DNA of 9,222 nucleotides. It comes from Rhodothermales bacterium. Lineage in GTDB: Bacteria > Bacteroidota > Rhodothermia > Rhodothermales > UBA10348. Shown piece after piece: positions 1 to 6,941 of the stretch (position 1 is the first letter of the stretch; each line of letters opens with the position of its first letter). The translations under genes and the position numbers were made by a program. The notes under the pieces are model-generated. The model searched no databases. It worked only from the letters and a program-made list of their open reading frames with translations, and had not been told where the DNA came from. Where the stretch lies: assembly GCA_030833605.1 (NCBI GenBank), contig JAURGV010000081.1, positions 1-9,222 on the forward strand, in the 5' to 3' direction.

Positions 1-386
1 AAGGCTACGGCATTATTATTGGTGGCTCAAATCTGGATATGGACGACCAAAAATACCTCTATTTCCTTGCTCGTCGATCTGGAGAGTTCCTGATCAAAAC
101 ACGCAATGGAGCAGATACCCAGGTTGTTGTCGACTGGACCCCCAGCGAAGCCGTGACGGCTTGGACCGAAGAATCATCGGACCCCATTGCCAATGAATTC
201 AGCATACAAACTGAAGGAAACACCATCTCGTTCTCCATCAATGGTGCAGTGGTTCACTCGCAAGACAAAGGCGACCTGTCCACGGATGGCATTGTAGGCT
301 TCCGATTGAATCACGCCACCAACGTCCATATCTCATCGTTGAATGTTTCTATGGCCGGTGGCGACACCGTTGGCGTCAGCGAGTAA
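1..386 (+). CDS. C-terminal part of a concanavalin-A-like (LamG/DUF1080-like) domain protein, 5' truncated
   Basis: The reading frame is open from base 3 and gives 127 residues before TAA at 384-386; the start lies outside the window. An internal ATG at 39 exists, but the frame continues upstream of it with a sensible stretch (GYGIIIGGSNLD), so it is not the start. The visible part alternates short beta-strand-like segments with the pattern GxIIxGG, YLYFLxRxxGxFLIKxRNG, VxFxINGxxV and DGxVGFRLNH. This fits the beta-sandwich of 3-keto-disaccharide hydrolase (DUF1080) or LamG-type carbohydrate-binding domains. No catalytic residue can be named. The fold assignment is an inference from the strand pattern; substrate and full length are unknown. 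It converges on the peptidase gene, with only 9 bases between the two stop codons. Confidence 0.7.
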   Translation, partial: GYGIIIGGSNLDMDDQKYLYFLARRSGEFLIKTRNGADTQVVVDWTPSEAVTAWTEESSDPIANEFSIQTEGNTISFSINGAVVHSQDKGDLSTDGIVGFRLNHATNVHISSLNVSMAGGDTVGVSE

Positions 387-398
387 TCGAACCGATTA
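384..398. repeat. Small palindrome containing both convergent stop codons
   Basis: TAATCGAACCGATTA is a 6-bp perfect inverted repeat (TAATCG/CGATTA) with a 3-base loop. Its left end is the TAA stop of the + strand gene and its right end (TTA) is the stop of the - strand peptidase gene. The stem is short and no T-run follows in either direction, so terminator activity is doubtful. Confidence 0.35.
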
Positions 399-1766
399 TT
401 GCCTCGGTATGAGCAGCATTTCCGTTTGACGCGGGTCGATATACGTCACCGTTGAACCGTTAAACAGAGCGTCCTCTTCCAACATGATGCGTGCGGCCTG
501 CCCATCCCACATGGGGATGGGTACGGCCGCATTCAGTTCAATAGAGTACGCCGTCATCGGATACATCGGATAATCGCCACTCCCAGGCACGCCATCCTGT
601 TTATCCCACATGCCAATCGTTGGACCGGCTGCGTGGCCATGAAACCCAATGGGGTGCGTATATATGGTGGCTTTGATGCCTTCTTTTTCTGCCTGAGCTA
701 GCGCTGCCGCTAGAATCTCATTGCCGGTCCTTCCCGTGGCAAACTGCCCCGTAAGAATGTCCTGGAGCCTGTTTCCCACAGCCAATGCATTAACTAAATC
801 GGCTGGAGCCTCATGTTCATCCTGCTCCAACACATACGCATGCATTTGGGTGTCTGTATTTAGTCGCAAATAGGTGATTCCAAAGTCAACGTGCAGCAAA
901 TCACCGCGCTGAATCACTCCTGCTTCTTCTCGGGACGAAAAATCCCCATCCCGCTCGCCCGCTTGTTTGCGCTGAATATCTACCGATGGATGAAACCAGG
1001 TAACGAGATTCAAATCCCGAATCCGCTCGCGGTACCACCATTCTACGTCGTCCGTGCGGGTAACGCCAGGTTGGATCACCAACTCGGAAAGCCCGTCGTT
1101 AATAATGCTCCGAGCCAAGTGAACGATCATAGGATAGATTTCCATTTCGCTCTGCGTCCGGGTTTCCAGCCACCCAACAGCTAGGTTTTCGGCTGAAACC
1201 ATCCGAGAAGCGTACTTTTTGCCCAAAGCCGCTTCCATTTCTTCTTTCTCGGACGCGGTCAGTCCATCGGCATGCCCGTAATTTTTGGACATATTGACAC
1301 CAATTTTCTTCGGGGCACGCTCGGCTACAATTTCGGCTAGCCGTGCCCACTGATCGGGCTGTTCATCCGGATTCCAGGCGCTTGGAAAGCTATTTCCAAT
1401 GTTATATCGAGCGACGGCCAAGCGCTCTACTCCTTTTTCGCCTTGATCAAAAAATACCAAGATGGTTCGGCGCCTAGCTGAAATCCAGGTCGCGGGAATC
1501 ATGGTTCGAATAACCGGGTCTTCGTTGTACTCACGAGCCGAAACCACCCACATATCTATGCCGTTTCGACGCATCAATTCGGGGACGACGGTCTGTAACC
1601 GTTCCTCAAGGAGGCGATCAATGACTTCGGCACGCTTCCGCATGGAAAGCACTACGGGGTCGCCCGATGTCGCGGCACTTGCCGATTCCGAAACTTCTAC
1701 GCCCGGTTCTAAAAAGGTCATCAAGGCAATTACAATGGCAACGCATGCCGATAGAAGTCGAATCAT
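396..1766 (-). CDS. Exported M24 family metallopeptidase (Xaa-Pro aminopeptidase/prolidase-like)
   Basis: This 456-residue protein is a predicted dinuclear-metal exopeptidase of the pita-bread M24 fold, the family that cleaves bonds next to proline. Residues 1-31 look like a signal peptide (MIRLL, hydrophobic 6-19, then an Ala/Ser-rich exit), so it should act in the periplasm or beyond. Residues of about 40-200 form the creatinase-like N-terminal domain and 205-456 the catalytic domain. The five expected metal ligands can be placed: D294 in HVDFG, D305 in LNTDT, H371 in THPIG, E410 in SIELN and E430 in MLEED. H378 sits seven residues after H371, where M24 enzymes keep a second histidine. The ATG overlaps the stop of the upstream gene (ATGA, 1763-1766), which supports this start and suggests translational coupling. 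Exact substrate preference cannot be read from the sequence. Confidence 0.88.
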   Translation of the reverse strand: MIRLLSACVAIVIALMTFLEPGVEVSESASAATSGDPVVLSMRKRAEVIDRLLEERLQTVVPELMRRNGIDMWVVSAREYNEDPVIRTMIPATWISARRRTILVFFDQGEKGVERLAVARYNIGNSFPSAWNPDEQPDQWARLAEIVAERAPKKIGVNMSKNYGHADGLTASEKEEMEAALGKKYASRMVSAENLAVGWLETRTQSEMEIYPMIVHLARSIINDGLSELVIQPGVTRTDDVEWWYRERIRDLNLVTWFHPSVDIQRKQAGERDGDFSSREEAGVIQRGDLLHVDFGITYLRLNTDTQMHAYVLEQDEHEAPADLVNALAVGNRLQDILTGQFATGRTGNEILAAALAQAEKEGIKATIYTHPIGFHGHAAGPTIGMWDKQDGVPGSGDYPMYPMTAYSIELNAAVPIPMWDGQAARIMLEEDALFNGSTVTYIDPRQTEMLLIPRQ

Positions 1767-2152
1767 GATGCTGATTTTGGTTTGGGTCCTTCTACAATAA
1801 GGTCGTCAGGAATGTTGTTGTTTTGGGGGTTGGGATTAATCAACCCTCCAACCAATGGCGTATCGAAAGCAGTCACAAAATGGGCAATGGTTTGAAACCA
1901 GAATTCCTGCTGAAACTCAAAAAATTCAGCATCGAAGCCACTTTGCTCTCCCTGATGCCCTTCAATATCCAAATAGTACGCTCTAGGCCAGTCTGGAAAA
2001 TTGGTTTGTGCTTCTTTCAGCAAATCGAAAGCAGCTTTTGCTGCCGAATCAAACGATTCGTTTGCTCGGACAACTTGGTAAAGCGATACCGAATTGTCAA
2101 AATTCATGGCAATGCCAGGGGCATCGGGTTTATTGTATTGTGGACCGCTCAA
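1763..2152 (-). CDS. Unrecognised protein between uvrA and the M24 peptidase gene
   Basis: I do not recognise this family. The longest version starts at TTG 2152 (129 residues); an in-frame ATG at 2105-2107 gives 114 residues. An in-frame stop (TAA) lies 12 bases upstream of the TTG. GAGTG upstream of the TTG is a weak ribosome-site candidate, and no clear site precedes the ATG, so the start is undecided. There is no signal peptide or membrane helix. Residues 30-50 look helical (SAAKAAFDLLKEAQ). Residues 51-95 are rich in aromatic and acidic residues (FPDWPRAYYLDIEGH, FDAEFFEFQQEFWFQ). The tail from 105 is Asn/Pro-rich and probably disordered. The stop overlaps the peptidase start and the gene begins 31 bases after uvrA, so it is probably cotranscribed with both. 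Confidence 0.72.
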   Translation of the reverse strand: MSGPQYNKPDAPGIAMNFDNSVSLYQVVRANESFDSAAKAAFDLLKEAQTNFPDWPRAYYLDIEGHQGEQSGFDAEFFEFQQEFWFQTIAHFVTAFDTPLVGGLINPNPQNNNIPDDLIVEGPKPKSAS

Positions 2153-2183
2153 TGATTCACTCGTTTATCAATTATACAATCAA

Positions 2184-5117
2184 TTAAGGCGTCTTTTCGG
2201 CTTCAGGGACCTTGCTGTCCTCTGCGGCCTCATCGTCCTCTTCCTCTTCATCCATATCGTCATCATCGGAGGCGAAGGCATCCAAATCCAATTCCTCCTC
2301 AATATCCTCATCCACATGATACCGAGCCAATTCTTCTGCTAAATAAATGCCCGTGGACGTTGTAGTCTGCGCCAGTGCCTCTGGAGTACCCGAAAACAAA
2401 ATTTGGCCTCCTTCCCCACCACCATCGGGACCTAAATCCACCACGTAATCGGCCACTTTGATCACGTCCATGTTGTGTTCAATCACCAACACCGTGTTGC
2501 CTTTGCGTACCAACGCTTGCAAAACGGCAAGTAGGTGCCGAATATCCTCAAAATGGAGCCCCGTTGTCGGTTCATCCAAAATATAGAGGGTCTTTCCAGT
2601 CCCCGGGCGGGACAATTCTTTGGCCAATTTAACACGTTGTGCTTCGCCACCGGAGATCGTAGTGGCTTGTTGCCCGAGGCGGATATAGCCCAGACCCACG
2701 GAATGCAGCGTCCGCAGCTTGCGCTCAATTTTTGGAATGTGCTCAAAAAAGGTAAGTGCTTCTTCTACCGTCATTTCAAGCACGTCAGCAATATTCTTGC
2801 TCTTGAAATGGACTTCGAGCGTTTCTTGATTGTACCGCCTCGCATTGCACGTTTCGCATTCCACATACACATCGGGAAGGAAATTCATTTCCAGCTTTAC
2901 GATCCCGGCACCCTTGCAAGACTCACACCGTCCGCCTTTAACATTAAAGGAAAAACGTCCGGGCTTATAACCCCTGATCTTGGACTCTGGAAGCTGGGCA
3001 AACAAGTCCCTGATATTTCCAAAAAGACCCGCATACGTTGCCGGATTAGAGCGTGGAGTACGACCGATCGGGCTTTGGTCGATGTCAATTACTTTATCGA
3101 TTTGGTCCATGCCCTCGATAGACTCATACGGGAGCGGCACCAATAACGCTTTGTGAAAATGGGAGGCTAGAATGGGATACAGGGTTTGATTGATTAGACT
3201 GGATTTGCCGGAACCCGATACCCCCGTTACACAAATAAAGGTACCCAACGGAATATCCAGCGGATGGCCTTTCAAATTGTGTCCCTTAGCGCCCAATAAC
3301 TTGATCCAAGACCCATTACCAGGACGCCTTACCGCCGGAATCGCGATAGATCGCGTTCCATTCAGGTAAGCCGCGGTCAGAGATTCCTCTGCAGAAACCA
3401 CTCGGCCTCCTAATTCACCGGCCCCGGGACCCAAATCAATCACATAATCGGCGGCTTCAATCATTTCCCGATCATGTTCGACCACCAAAACTGAGTTTTC
3501 GAGGTCTCGAAGCTGCATTAAGGACGCGATGAGTTGTGCGTTATCCCGGGCATGCAATCCAATAGAGGGTTCATCCAGGACATACAGCACCCCTGTAAGC
3601 TGGGTGCCGATCTGCGTCGCCAGCCTAATCCGCTGACTTTCTCCGCCCGAAAGCGTCCGAGCCGATCGGTCCAAATTCAAATAACCAACGCCAACATTTA
3701 ATAGAAAATCGAGGCGTTCTCGGATTTCCTTGATGATGGGGCCACCAATTATGGTTTGCCGTTCGGTTAACTCCAGACTTTCCAAAAACTGTTTAAGGGT
3801 CCGAAGGTCCATTCTGGTCAGATCCGCGATCGATCGTCCTCCCAGTTTGAATGCCAAACTTTCGGGCTTTAGCCGAGCGCCTTCACACGATTGGCAATCC
3901 ATGTGACGCATGTACGCTTCCGCCCATTTGCGCAATGTGTTGGAAGATGTATTCTCGTACGTATGCCAAACATGGCCGTTAATGCCACTAAAACGATGTT
4001 TGTATTTTACTTCGCGATCTTTGTACTTGTATACAATATCGAACTGATCTTCGCCTGCCCCTTCGACCAAAACCTTAAACTGATCTTCCGTTAACGTAGA
4101 AAGAGGTTGGTCAAAGGTGAAACCGTACGCATCGGCAACGGCTTGAACCTGCGAAAAAATCCAAATGTCTCGTGGCACCCCAAGAGGTAAAATGGCCCCG
4201 TCGCGAATCGACTTATTCCGGTTTGGAATAATTAAATCAGGATCTAATTCCCTTTTTGAGCCAAGGCCGTTGCACTCCGGGCACGCCCCATACGGAGAGT
4301 TAAACGAAAACGTGTTCGGTGAGGGGTCATCGTACGAAACGCCATCTTCCGGGCAAAACAAATGACGGCTGAAAATGCGATCACCGGCCGGCTCAGGACC
4401 TTCCAGAATCTGCGCGATGAGGGTGCCGCTTCCCATCCCCAAAGCGGTTTCAACAGATTGAGCCACACGCGTTCGAATACCCGCTTTCATAACCAGCCGA
4501 TCCACCACAACCTCGATGTCGTGCGTCTTGTATCGGTCCAGCTTCATCCCCTTTTCCATTTCCTGAAGCTCGCCATCGATCCGAACCCGCTGAAAGCCTT
4601 GTTTGCTAACCTGCTCAAAAAGCTCTCGGTAATGGCCTTTTCTTCCTTTTACAAGGGGCGCCAGAAGCAAAACCCGGGTATCCTCAGCCAAACCCATAAT
4701 CCCATTGATAATCTCATCGTCGCTTTGCTTGCGCATGGGTGCGCCAGAGATATGGGAAAAGGCTTGCGATGCCCGAGCATACAGCAGTCGGAGGAAATCA
4801 TAAATCTCCGTCACCGTACCCACCGTAGAGCGAGGGTTTCTGCTCACCGTTTTTTGCTCGATCGCGATAACGGGAGACAACCCATCAATAAAGTCCACAT
4901 CGGGACGCTCCATCATACCCAAAAACTGCCGAGCGTAAGCGCTCAAACTCTCCATGTAGCGTCGCTGACCTTCCGCATAGATCGTATCGAAAGCAAGCGA
5001 TGACTTCCCCGATCCCGATAGCCCCGTAATCACAACAAGTTGATTACGTGGGATATCCAAGTCAATATTTTTAAGGTTGTGTTCGCGCGCGCCGCGAATT
5101 ACGATCAGCTCGGTCAT
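2184..5117 (-). CDS. uvrA: UvrABC excinuclease subunit A
   Basis: UvrA is the DNA damage-recognition ATPase of nucleotide excision repair; it dimerises, scans DNA with UvrB and loads it at lesions. At 977 residues it is full length with an extra tail. The two ABC modules are complete: Walker A GLSGSGKSS at 32-40 and GVSGSGKSS at 632-640, signatures LSGGESQR at 489-496 and ISGGEAQR at 821-828, Walker B LYVLDEP at 511-517 and LYILDEP at 844-850. The C-terminal zinc finger is intact (C731, C734, C754, C757). The first one is altered: C255 is followed by D258 instead of a second Cys, while C279/C282 and the later C408/C411 are kept. Residues 936-977 form an acidic tail with 24 Asp/Glu in 42 positions. 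ATG 5117 fits the conserved N-terminus (IxIRGAREHNLKNI). It is the first gene of a likely three-gene - strand operon. Confidence 0.98.
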   Translation of the reverse strand: MTELIVIRGAREHNLKNIDLDIPRNQLVVITGLSGSGKSSLAFDTIYAEGQRRYMESLSAYARQFLGMMERPDVDFIDGLSPVIAIEQKTVSRNPRSTVGTVTEIYDFLRLLYARASQAFSHISGAPMRKQSDDEIINGIMGLAEDTRVLLLAPLVKGRKGHYRELFEQVSKQGFQRVRIDGELQEMEKGMKLDRYKTHDIEVVVDRLVMKAGIRTRVAQSVETALGMGSGTLIAQILEGPEPAGDRIFSRHLFCPEDGVSYDDPSPNTFSFNSPYGACPECNGLGSKRELDPDLIIPNRNKSIRDGAILPLGVPRDIWIFSQVQAVADAYGFTFDQPLSTLTEDQFKVLVEGAGEDQFDIVYKYKDREVKYKHRFSGINGHVWHTYENTSSNTLRKWAEAYMRHMDCQSCEGARLKPESLAFKLGGRSIADLTRMDLRTLKQFLESLELTERQTIIGGPIIKEIRERLDFLLNVGVGYLNLDRSARTLSGGESQRIRLATQIGTQLTGVLYVLDEPSIGLHARDNAQLIASLMQLRDLENSVLVVEHDREMIEAADYVIDLGPGAGELGGRVVSAEESLTAAYLNGTRSIAIPAVRRPGNGSWIKLLGAKGHNLKGHPLDIPLGTFICVTGVSGSGKSSLINQTLYPILASHFHKALLVPLPYESIEGMDQIDKVIDIDQSPIGRTPRSNPATYAGLFGNIRDLFAQLPESKIRGYKPGRFSFNVKGGRCESCKGAGIVKLEMNFLPDVYVECETCNARRYNQETLEVHFKSKNIADVLEMTVEEALTFFEHIPKIERKLRTLHSVGLGYIRLGQQATTISGGEAQRVKLAKELSRPGTGKTLYILDEPTTGLHFEDIRHLLAVLQALVRKGNTVLVIEHNMDVIKVADYVVDLGPDGGGEGGQILFSGTPEALAQTTTSTGIYLAEELARYHVDEDIEEELDLDAFASDDDDMDEEEEDDEAAEDSKVPEAEKTP

Positions 5118-5261
5118 TTAGCGGAATCAGTAATAGAATTCAAACGGATCCGAATCTATACCTAACCCATCCGTGCTTGGATCGTTTCAGCCGGTGACGC
5201 AAAAATTGAATGCCGTCCTTAAAGGACTACTCGGGTACTGGGGTGCAAAACGGGCGCGATT
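5118..5261 (-). promoter_or_regulatory. Intergenic region upstream of uvrA with weak promoter-like and hairpin sequences
   Basis: On the - strand, TAGATTCG (5151-5158) resembles the Bacteroidota -10 element TAnnTTTG and lies about 34 bases before the uvrA ATG, but no convincing -35 is visible. GTCCTTTAAGGAC (5215-5227) is a short inverted repeat. On the - strand it is followed about 9 bases later by a run of five T, so it could be a weak terminator for the upstream membrane gene. No LexA/SOS-type operator was recognised. Confidence 0.3.
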
Positions 5262-5579
5262 CTAATGAATCATCGGCTTCACAGGCACAGCTTTCATTGG
5301 TTCATTCAAGTTACCTGATGAAGCTCCCGGTTTGCCGTTGTTGGATAGGGACGAAAGTGCGCGAAAAAACCAAAAGGCAATCAATGCAAGCAATACCCAC
5401 CTAGCTATGATTCCCCCTGGCAAGCCAAACGCTTCAAAAGAAGCAGGGGCAGCGAACCAGTAGTACGTGCCTGTACTCAAAGCTCCTGACACGGGCGTAA
5501 TGGTTTCATAACCGACCTTCAAAACGATGGAAACCACGGCAATTATTAAAAAGCTAGCGACGGTGTAGCTAAGAATCAC
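5262..5579 (-). CDS. Small two-helix membrane protein coupled to the iron-sulfur membrane protein
   Basis: This 105-residue protein has predicted membrane helices at about 2-20 and 56-74, separated by an aromatic and Gly/Ala-rich segment (TYYWFAAPASFEAFGLPGG), with a polar, Pro/Gly/Asn-rich tail from about 77. It starts with GTG at 5579; the four bases GTGA are shared with the stop of the upstream gene. No other start codon is available nearby, so the overlap decides the start. The tight coupling suggests that the two proteins act together, perhaps as a membrane complex. It has no cysteines and no recognisable cofactor motif, so a role as anchor or small subunit is only an inference. I do not recognise the family. 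Confidence 0.75.
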   Translation of the reverse strand: MILSYTVASFLIIAVVSIVLKVGYETITPVSGALSTGTYYWFAAPASFEAFGLPGGIIARWVLLALIAFWFFRALSSLSNNGKPGASSGNLNEPMKAVPVKPMIH

Positions 5580-6319
5580 TCCATATACGGATAAAAGGCT
5601 TCGCTCAATGGCACATCTTCTACGCTAAAATACCCAAATATGAATCCGGGGAAGGCGGCTGCGAATATGCCAAACGGAGTTTTTAACCAGTCGTTCGCGT
5701 TCGACGAAGCGCCCATTGCATTTCGAACGGAAAGTCCCGGATCAATATCCAAGCAGCCCTTGGAGGTACAATGCGTACAAGGAATACACCGTGGGTTGCG
5801 AAATCCAATTAACGGGGATTGTCCGTACAGTTTTTCGACTGGAAGAACGGGACAAATGGAGTTACAAAATCCTCCTTTGGCCTGAATCACAAATCCACTT
5901 CCAAAGGCCAAAACCACAATACCCAACAATACGATGGCCAACGCCGTGCCGTCCTGGTTTAAAAGAAGGCGACGCAAGGGCACTAGGATCATCAATAAAA
6001 TCAAGCCTAACGCCGAAGCTCGTTGTAGCCATTTTCCTGTCAAAACGGCTCCACGATCTCGATTAGGAACCATATTGGCCGATGCTAGGGGACAAATTCC
6101 TCGCCACATACCTGCATTTATTAGAAAACTTGCCGGCAATAAGGGTACTACGGCATACCAAGTTATGGTTAGGGTGAGTTCCGGACTCACGAAGAGTCCC
6201 GCCACCACAATCAGCGTTACGCAAAAAGCAATCCATTGCCCGATGCGCCACGTTGCACTTTCAAAGGAAGAAAGCGGGACGGCCGAAGTTTGGTGATGTG
6301 GTTTCAACTTTTTTGACAT
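5576..6319 (-). CDS. Polytopic membrane iron-sulfur protein (NapH/NosR-like polyferredoxin type)
   Basis: This 247-residue protein has about five predicted helices, near 26-44, 52-70, 101-118, 125-145 and 214-232. Cysteines cluster in two places. C76 lies in WRGICPL after helix 2. A long loop after helix 4 holds C152 and C156 (FCNSICPV) and C178, C181, C184 and C189 (CIPCTHCTSKGC). Both clusters fall on the same side of the membrane, probably cytoplasmic because the ends and the loop at 86-100 are basic. The CP-containing motifs resemble NapH/NosR/RnfB-type membrane electron carriers. The run C-x2-C-x2-C-x4-C departs from the classical C-x2-C-x2-C-x3-C-P ferredoxin motif, so cluster number and type are uncertain. 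Electron transfer is inferred; donor, acceptor and pathway cannot be named, since no reductase is encoded nearby. ATG 6319 follows a Bacteroidota-like -10 box. Confidence 0.72.
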   Translation of the reverse strand: MSKKLKPHHQTSAVPLSSFESATWRIGQWIAFCVTLIVVAGLFVSPELTLTITWYAVVPLLPASFLINAGMWRGICPLASANMVPNRDRGAVLTGKWLQRASALGLILLMILVPLRRLLLNQDGTALAIVLLGIVVLAFGSGFVIQAKGGFCNSICPVLPVEKLYGQSPLIGFRNPRCIPCTHCTSKGCLDIDPGLSVRNAMGASSNANDWLKTPFGIFAAAFPGFIFGYFSVEDVPLSEAFYPYME

Positions 6320-6336
6320 TTAAGACAACCTTGTCG

Positions 6337-6344
6337 CAAATGTA
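6337..6344 (-). promoter_or_regulatory. Bacteroidota-type -10 element before the iron-sulfur membrane protein gene
   Basis: On the - strand this reads TACATTTG, an exact match to the TAnnTTTG -10 consensus of the Bacteroidota primary sigma factor. It ends 17 bases before the ATG at 6319, which implies a leader of about ten bases. A TTG exists upstream, but the spacing of about 11 bases is too short for a classical -33 element, so only the -10 is supported. Confidence 0.45.
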
Positions 6345-6360
6345 CTACCCCAAGACAAAT

Positions 6361-6397
6361 AAAAAAAGGGTGGGCTTCCTTCGGAAGCCCACCCTTT
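6361..6397 (-). terminator. Strong intrinsic terminator of rpoZ
   Basis: A perfect 15-bp inverted repeat (arms 6365-6379 and 6383-6397, 3-base loop at 6380-6382) holds a GC-rich core, GGGTGGGCTTCC. On the - strand the hairpin is followed directly by a T-run (TTTTTTT, then ATTTG). It lies about 55 bases downstream of the rpoZ stop. In the + direction the trailing sequence is TTTAACATTTTT, so weaker bidirectional action is possible. Confidence 0.93.
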
Positions 6398-6450
6398 AAC
6401 ATTTTTCGCACGCGCTGATACCATCAACACACCAAAAAGCGCGTTACACT

Positions 6451-6759
6451 CTAGTAAAGTGCATCAGTCTCTGGCTTGGAACGACGGAAAAAGGTGTTAC
6501 CTGCAACCATTTCGTCAATCGCGTACTCAGTAGGTTCAGGTTTGAGTTCATACTCAATCGAAACTTTTGCTTGTTCTTCCTGAAAGCGAGGATCTTCCAA
6601 TTCTTGCTCAAAACCTTCGAAATAAGACAATTTGTCGTCTAATTCGGTTTTGATGTTGGTCGAAATCTGACGTGAACGCTTGGAGAGAATAGCGACAGAT
6701 TCAAAAAGATTGCCCGTCATTGCAGCAAGGCGGTCCATGTCGACAGTTTTAATAGCCAT
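6451..6759 (-). CDS. rpoZ: DNA-directed RNA polymerase subunit omega (Bacteroidota type)
   Basis: Omega is the small RNA polymerase subunit that helps fold and hold the beta-prime subunit. The 102-residue protein carries the omega/Rpb6 core at residues 17-33, NLFESVAILSKRSRQIS, equivalent to the N-x-[FY]-E-x3-x3-[SA]-KR-[AS] block of the family. It also carries the second conserved segment at 76-92, PTEYAIDEMVAGNTFFR, typical of Bacteroidota omega proteins. I placed the start at ATG 6759 (MAIKTVDMD). An in-frame ATG at 6801 would add 14 residues unlike the family's usual N-terminus, and one at 6792 would add 11. No Shine-Dalgarno sequence precedes it, which is common in this phylum. In many Bacteroidota rpoZ is followed by coaBC; here it is followed by a terminator instead. 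Confidence 0.88.
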   Translation of the reverse strand: MAIKTVDMDRLAAMTGNLFESVAILSKRSRQISTNIKTELDDKLSYFEGFEQELEDPRFQEEQAKVSIEYELKPEPTEYAIDEMVAGNTFFRRSKPETDALY

Positions 6760-6816
6760 ATCGGTCGAATTCGATTCAAGAATGAGGCTCATGTGAGCCA
6801 AAGTGGAAGGACCTGC

Positions 6817-6921
6817 TTATTCTCCGTAGCCTCCTGCTGGTTTCTTCACCATCAAATATTCACATTCGAAAGACTCGTTTAAGGCGGCAAGTGGATTGTC
6901 GATACTCCCGATAGGCCACAA
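6817..6921 (-). CDS. Possible short ORF of up to 34 codons upstream of rpoZ
   Basis: A - strand frame from TTG 6921 to TAA at 6817-6819 encodes 34 residues; an internal ATG at 6852 would give only 11 residues (MVKKPAGGYGE). The sequence is protein-like, with segments such as DNPLAALNESFECEY and LMVKKPAGGYGE, and an in-frame stop lies upstream. It ends 57 bases before the rpoZ start. It could be a small protein, a leader peptide or a gene remnant. Without homology, expression is unproven. Confidence 0.25.
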   Translation of the reverse strand: MWPIGSIDNPLAALNESFECEYLMVKKPAGGYGE

Positions 6922-6941
6922 AATTGATCAATAGGGATACC

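Noticed and set aside
1823..2155. Open frame of 110 codons on the + strand opposite the unrecognised gene
   Set aside because: The - strand frame fits the operon better, with the ATGA overlap and close spacing to uvrA; the + frame has no upstream signal or recognisable motif.
2535..3146. Open frame of 203 codons on the + strand inside uvrA
   Set aside because: It is antisense to the second ABC module of UvrA, with no motif of its own; treated as a shadow.
4362..5003. Long open frame of 213 codons on the + strand inside uvrA
   Set aside because: It is wholly antisense to well-conserved UvrA sequence, has no recognisable domain and carries a biased composition expected of a shadow frame.
6760..6801. 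Longer rpoZ starting at ATG 6801 or 6792
   Set aside because: The added residues do not resemble the omega N-terminus, whereas MAIKTVDMD at 6759 does. The longer forms remain possible but less likely.
6924..6941. TTG at 6924 as the start of the lipoprotein
   Set aside because: ATG at 6942 has AGGG at a suitable distance and places the basic end and hydrophobic core of the signal peptide normally; the TTG adds only polar residues.
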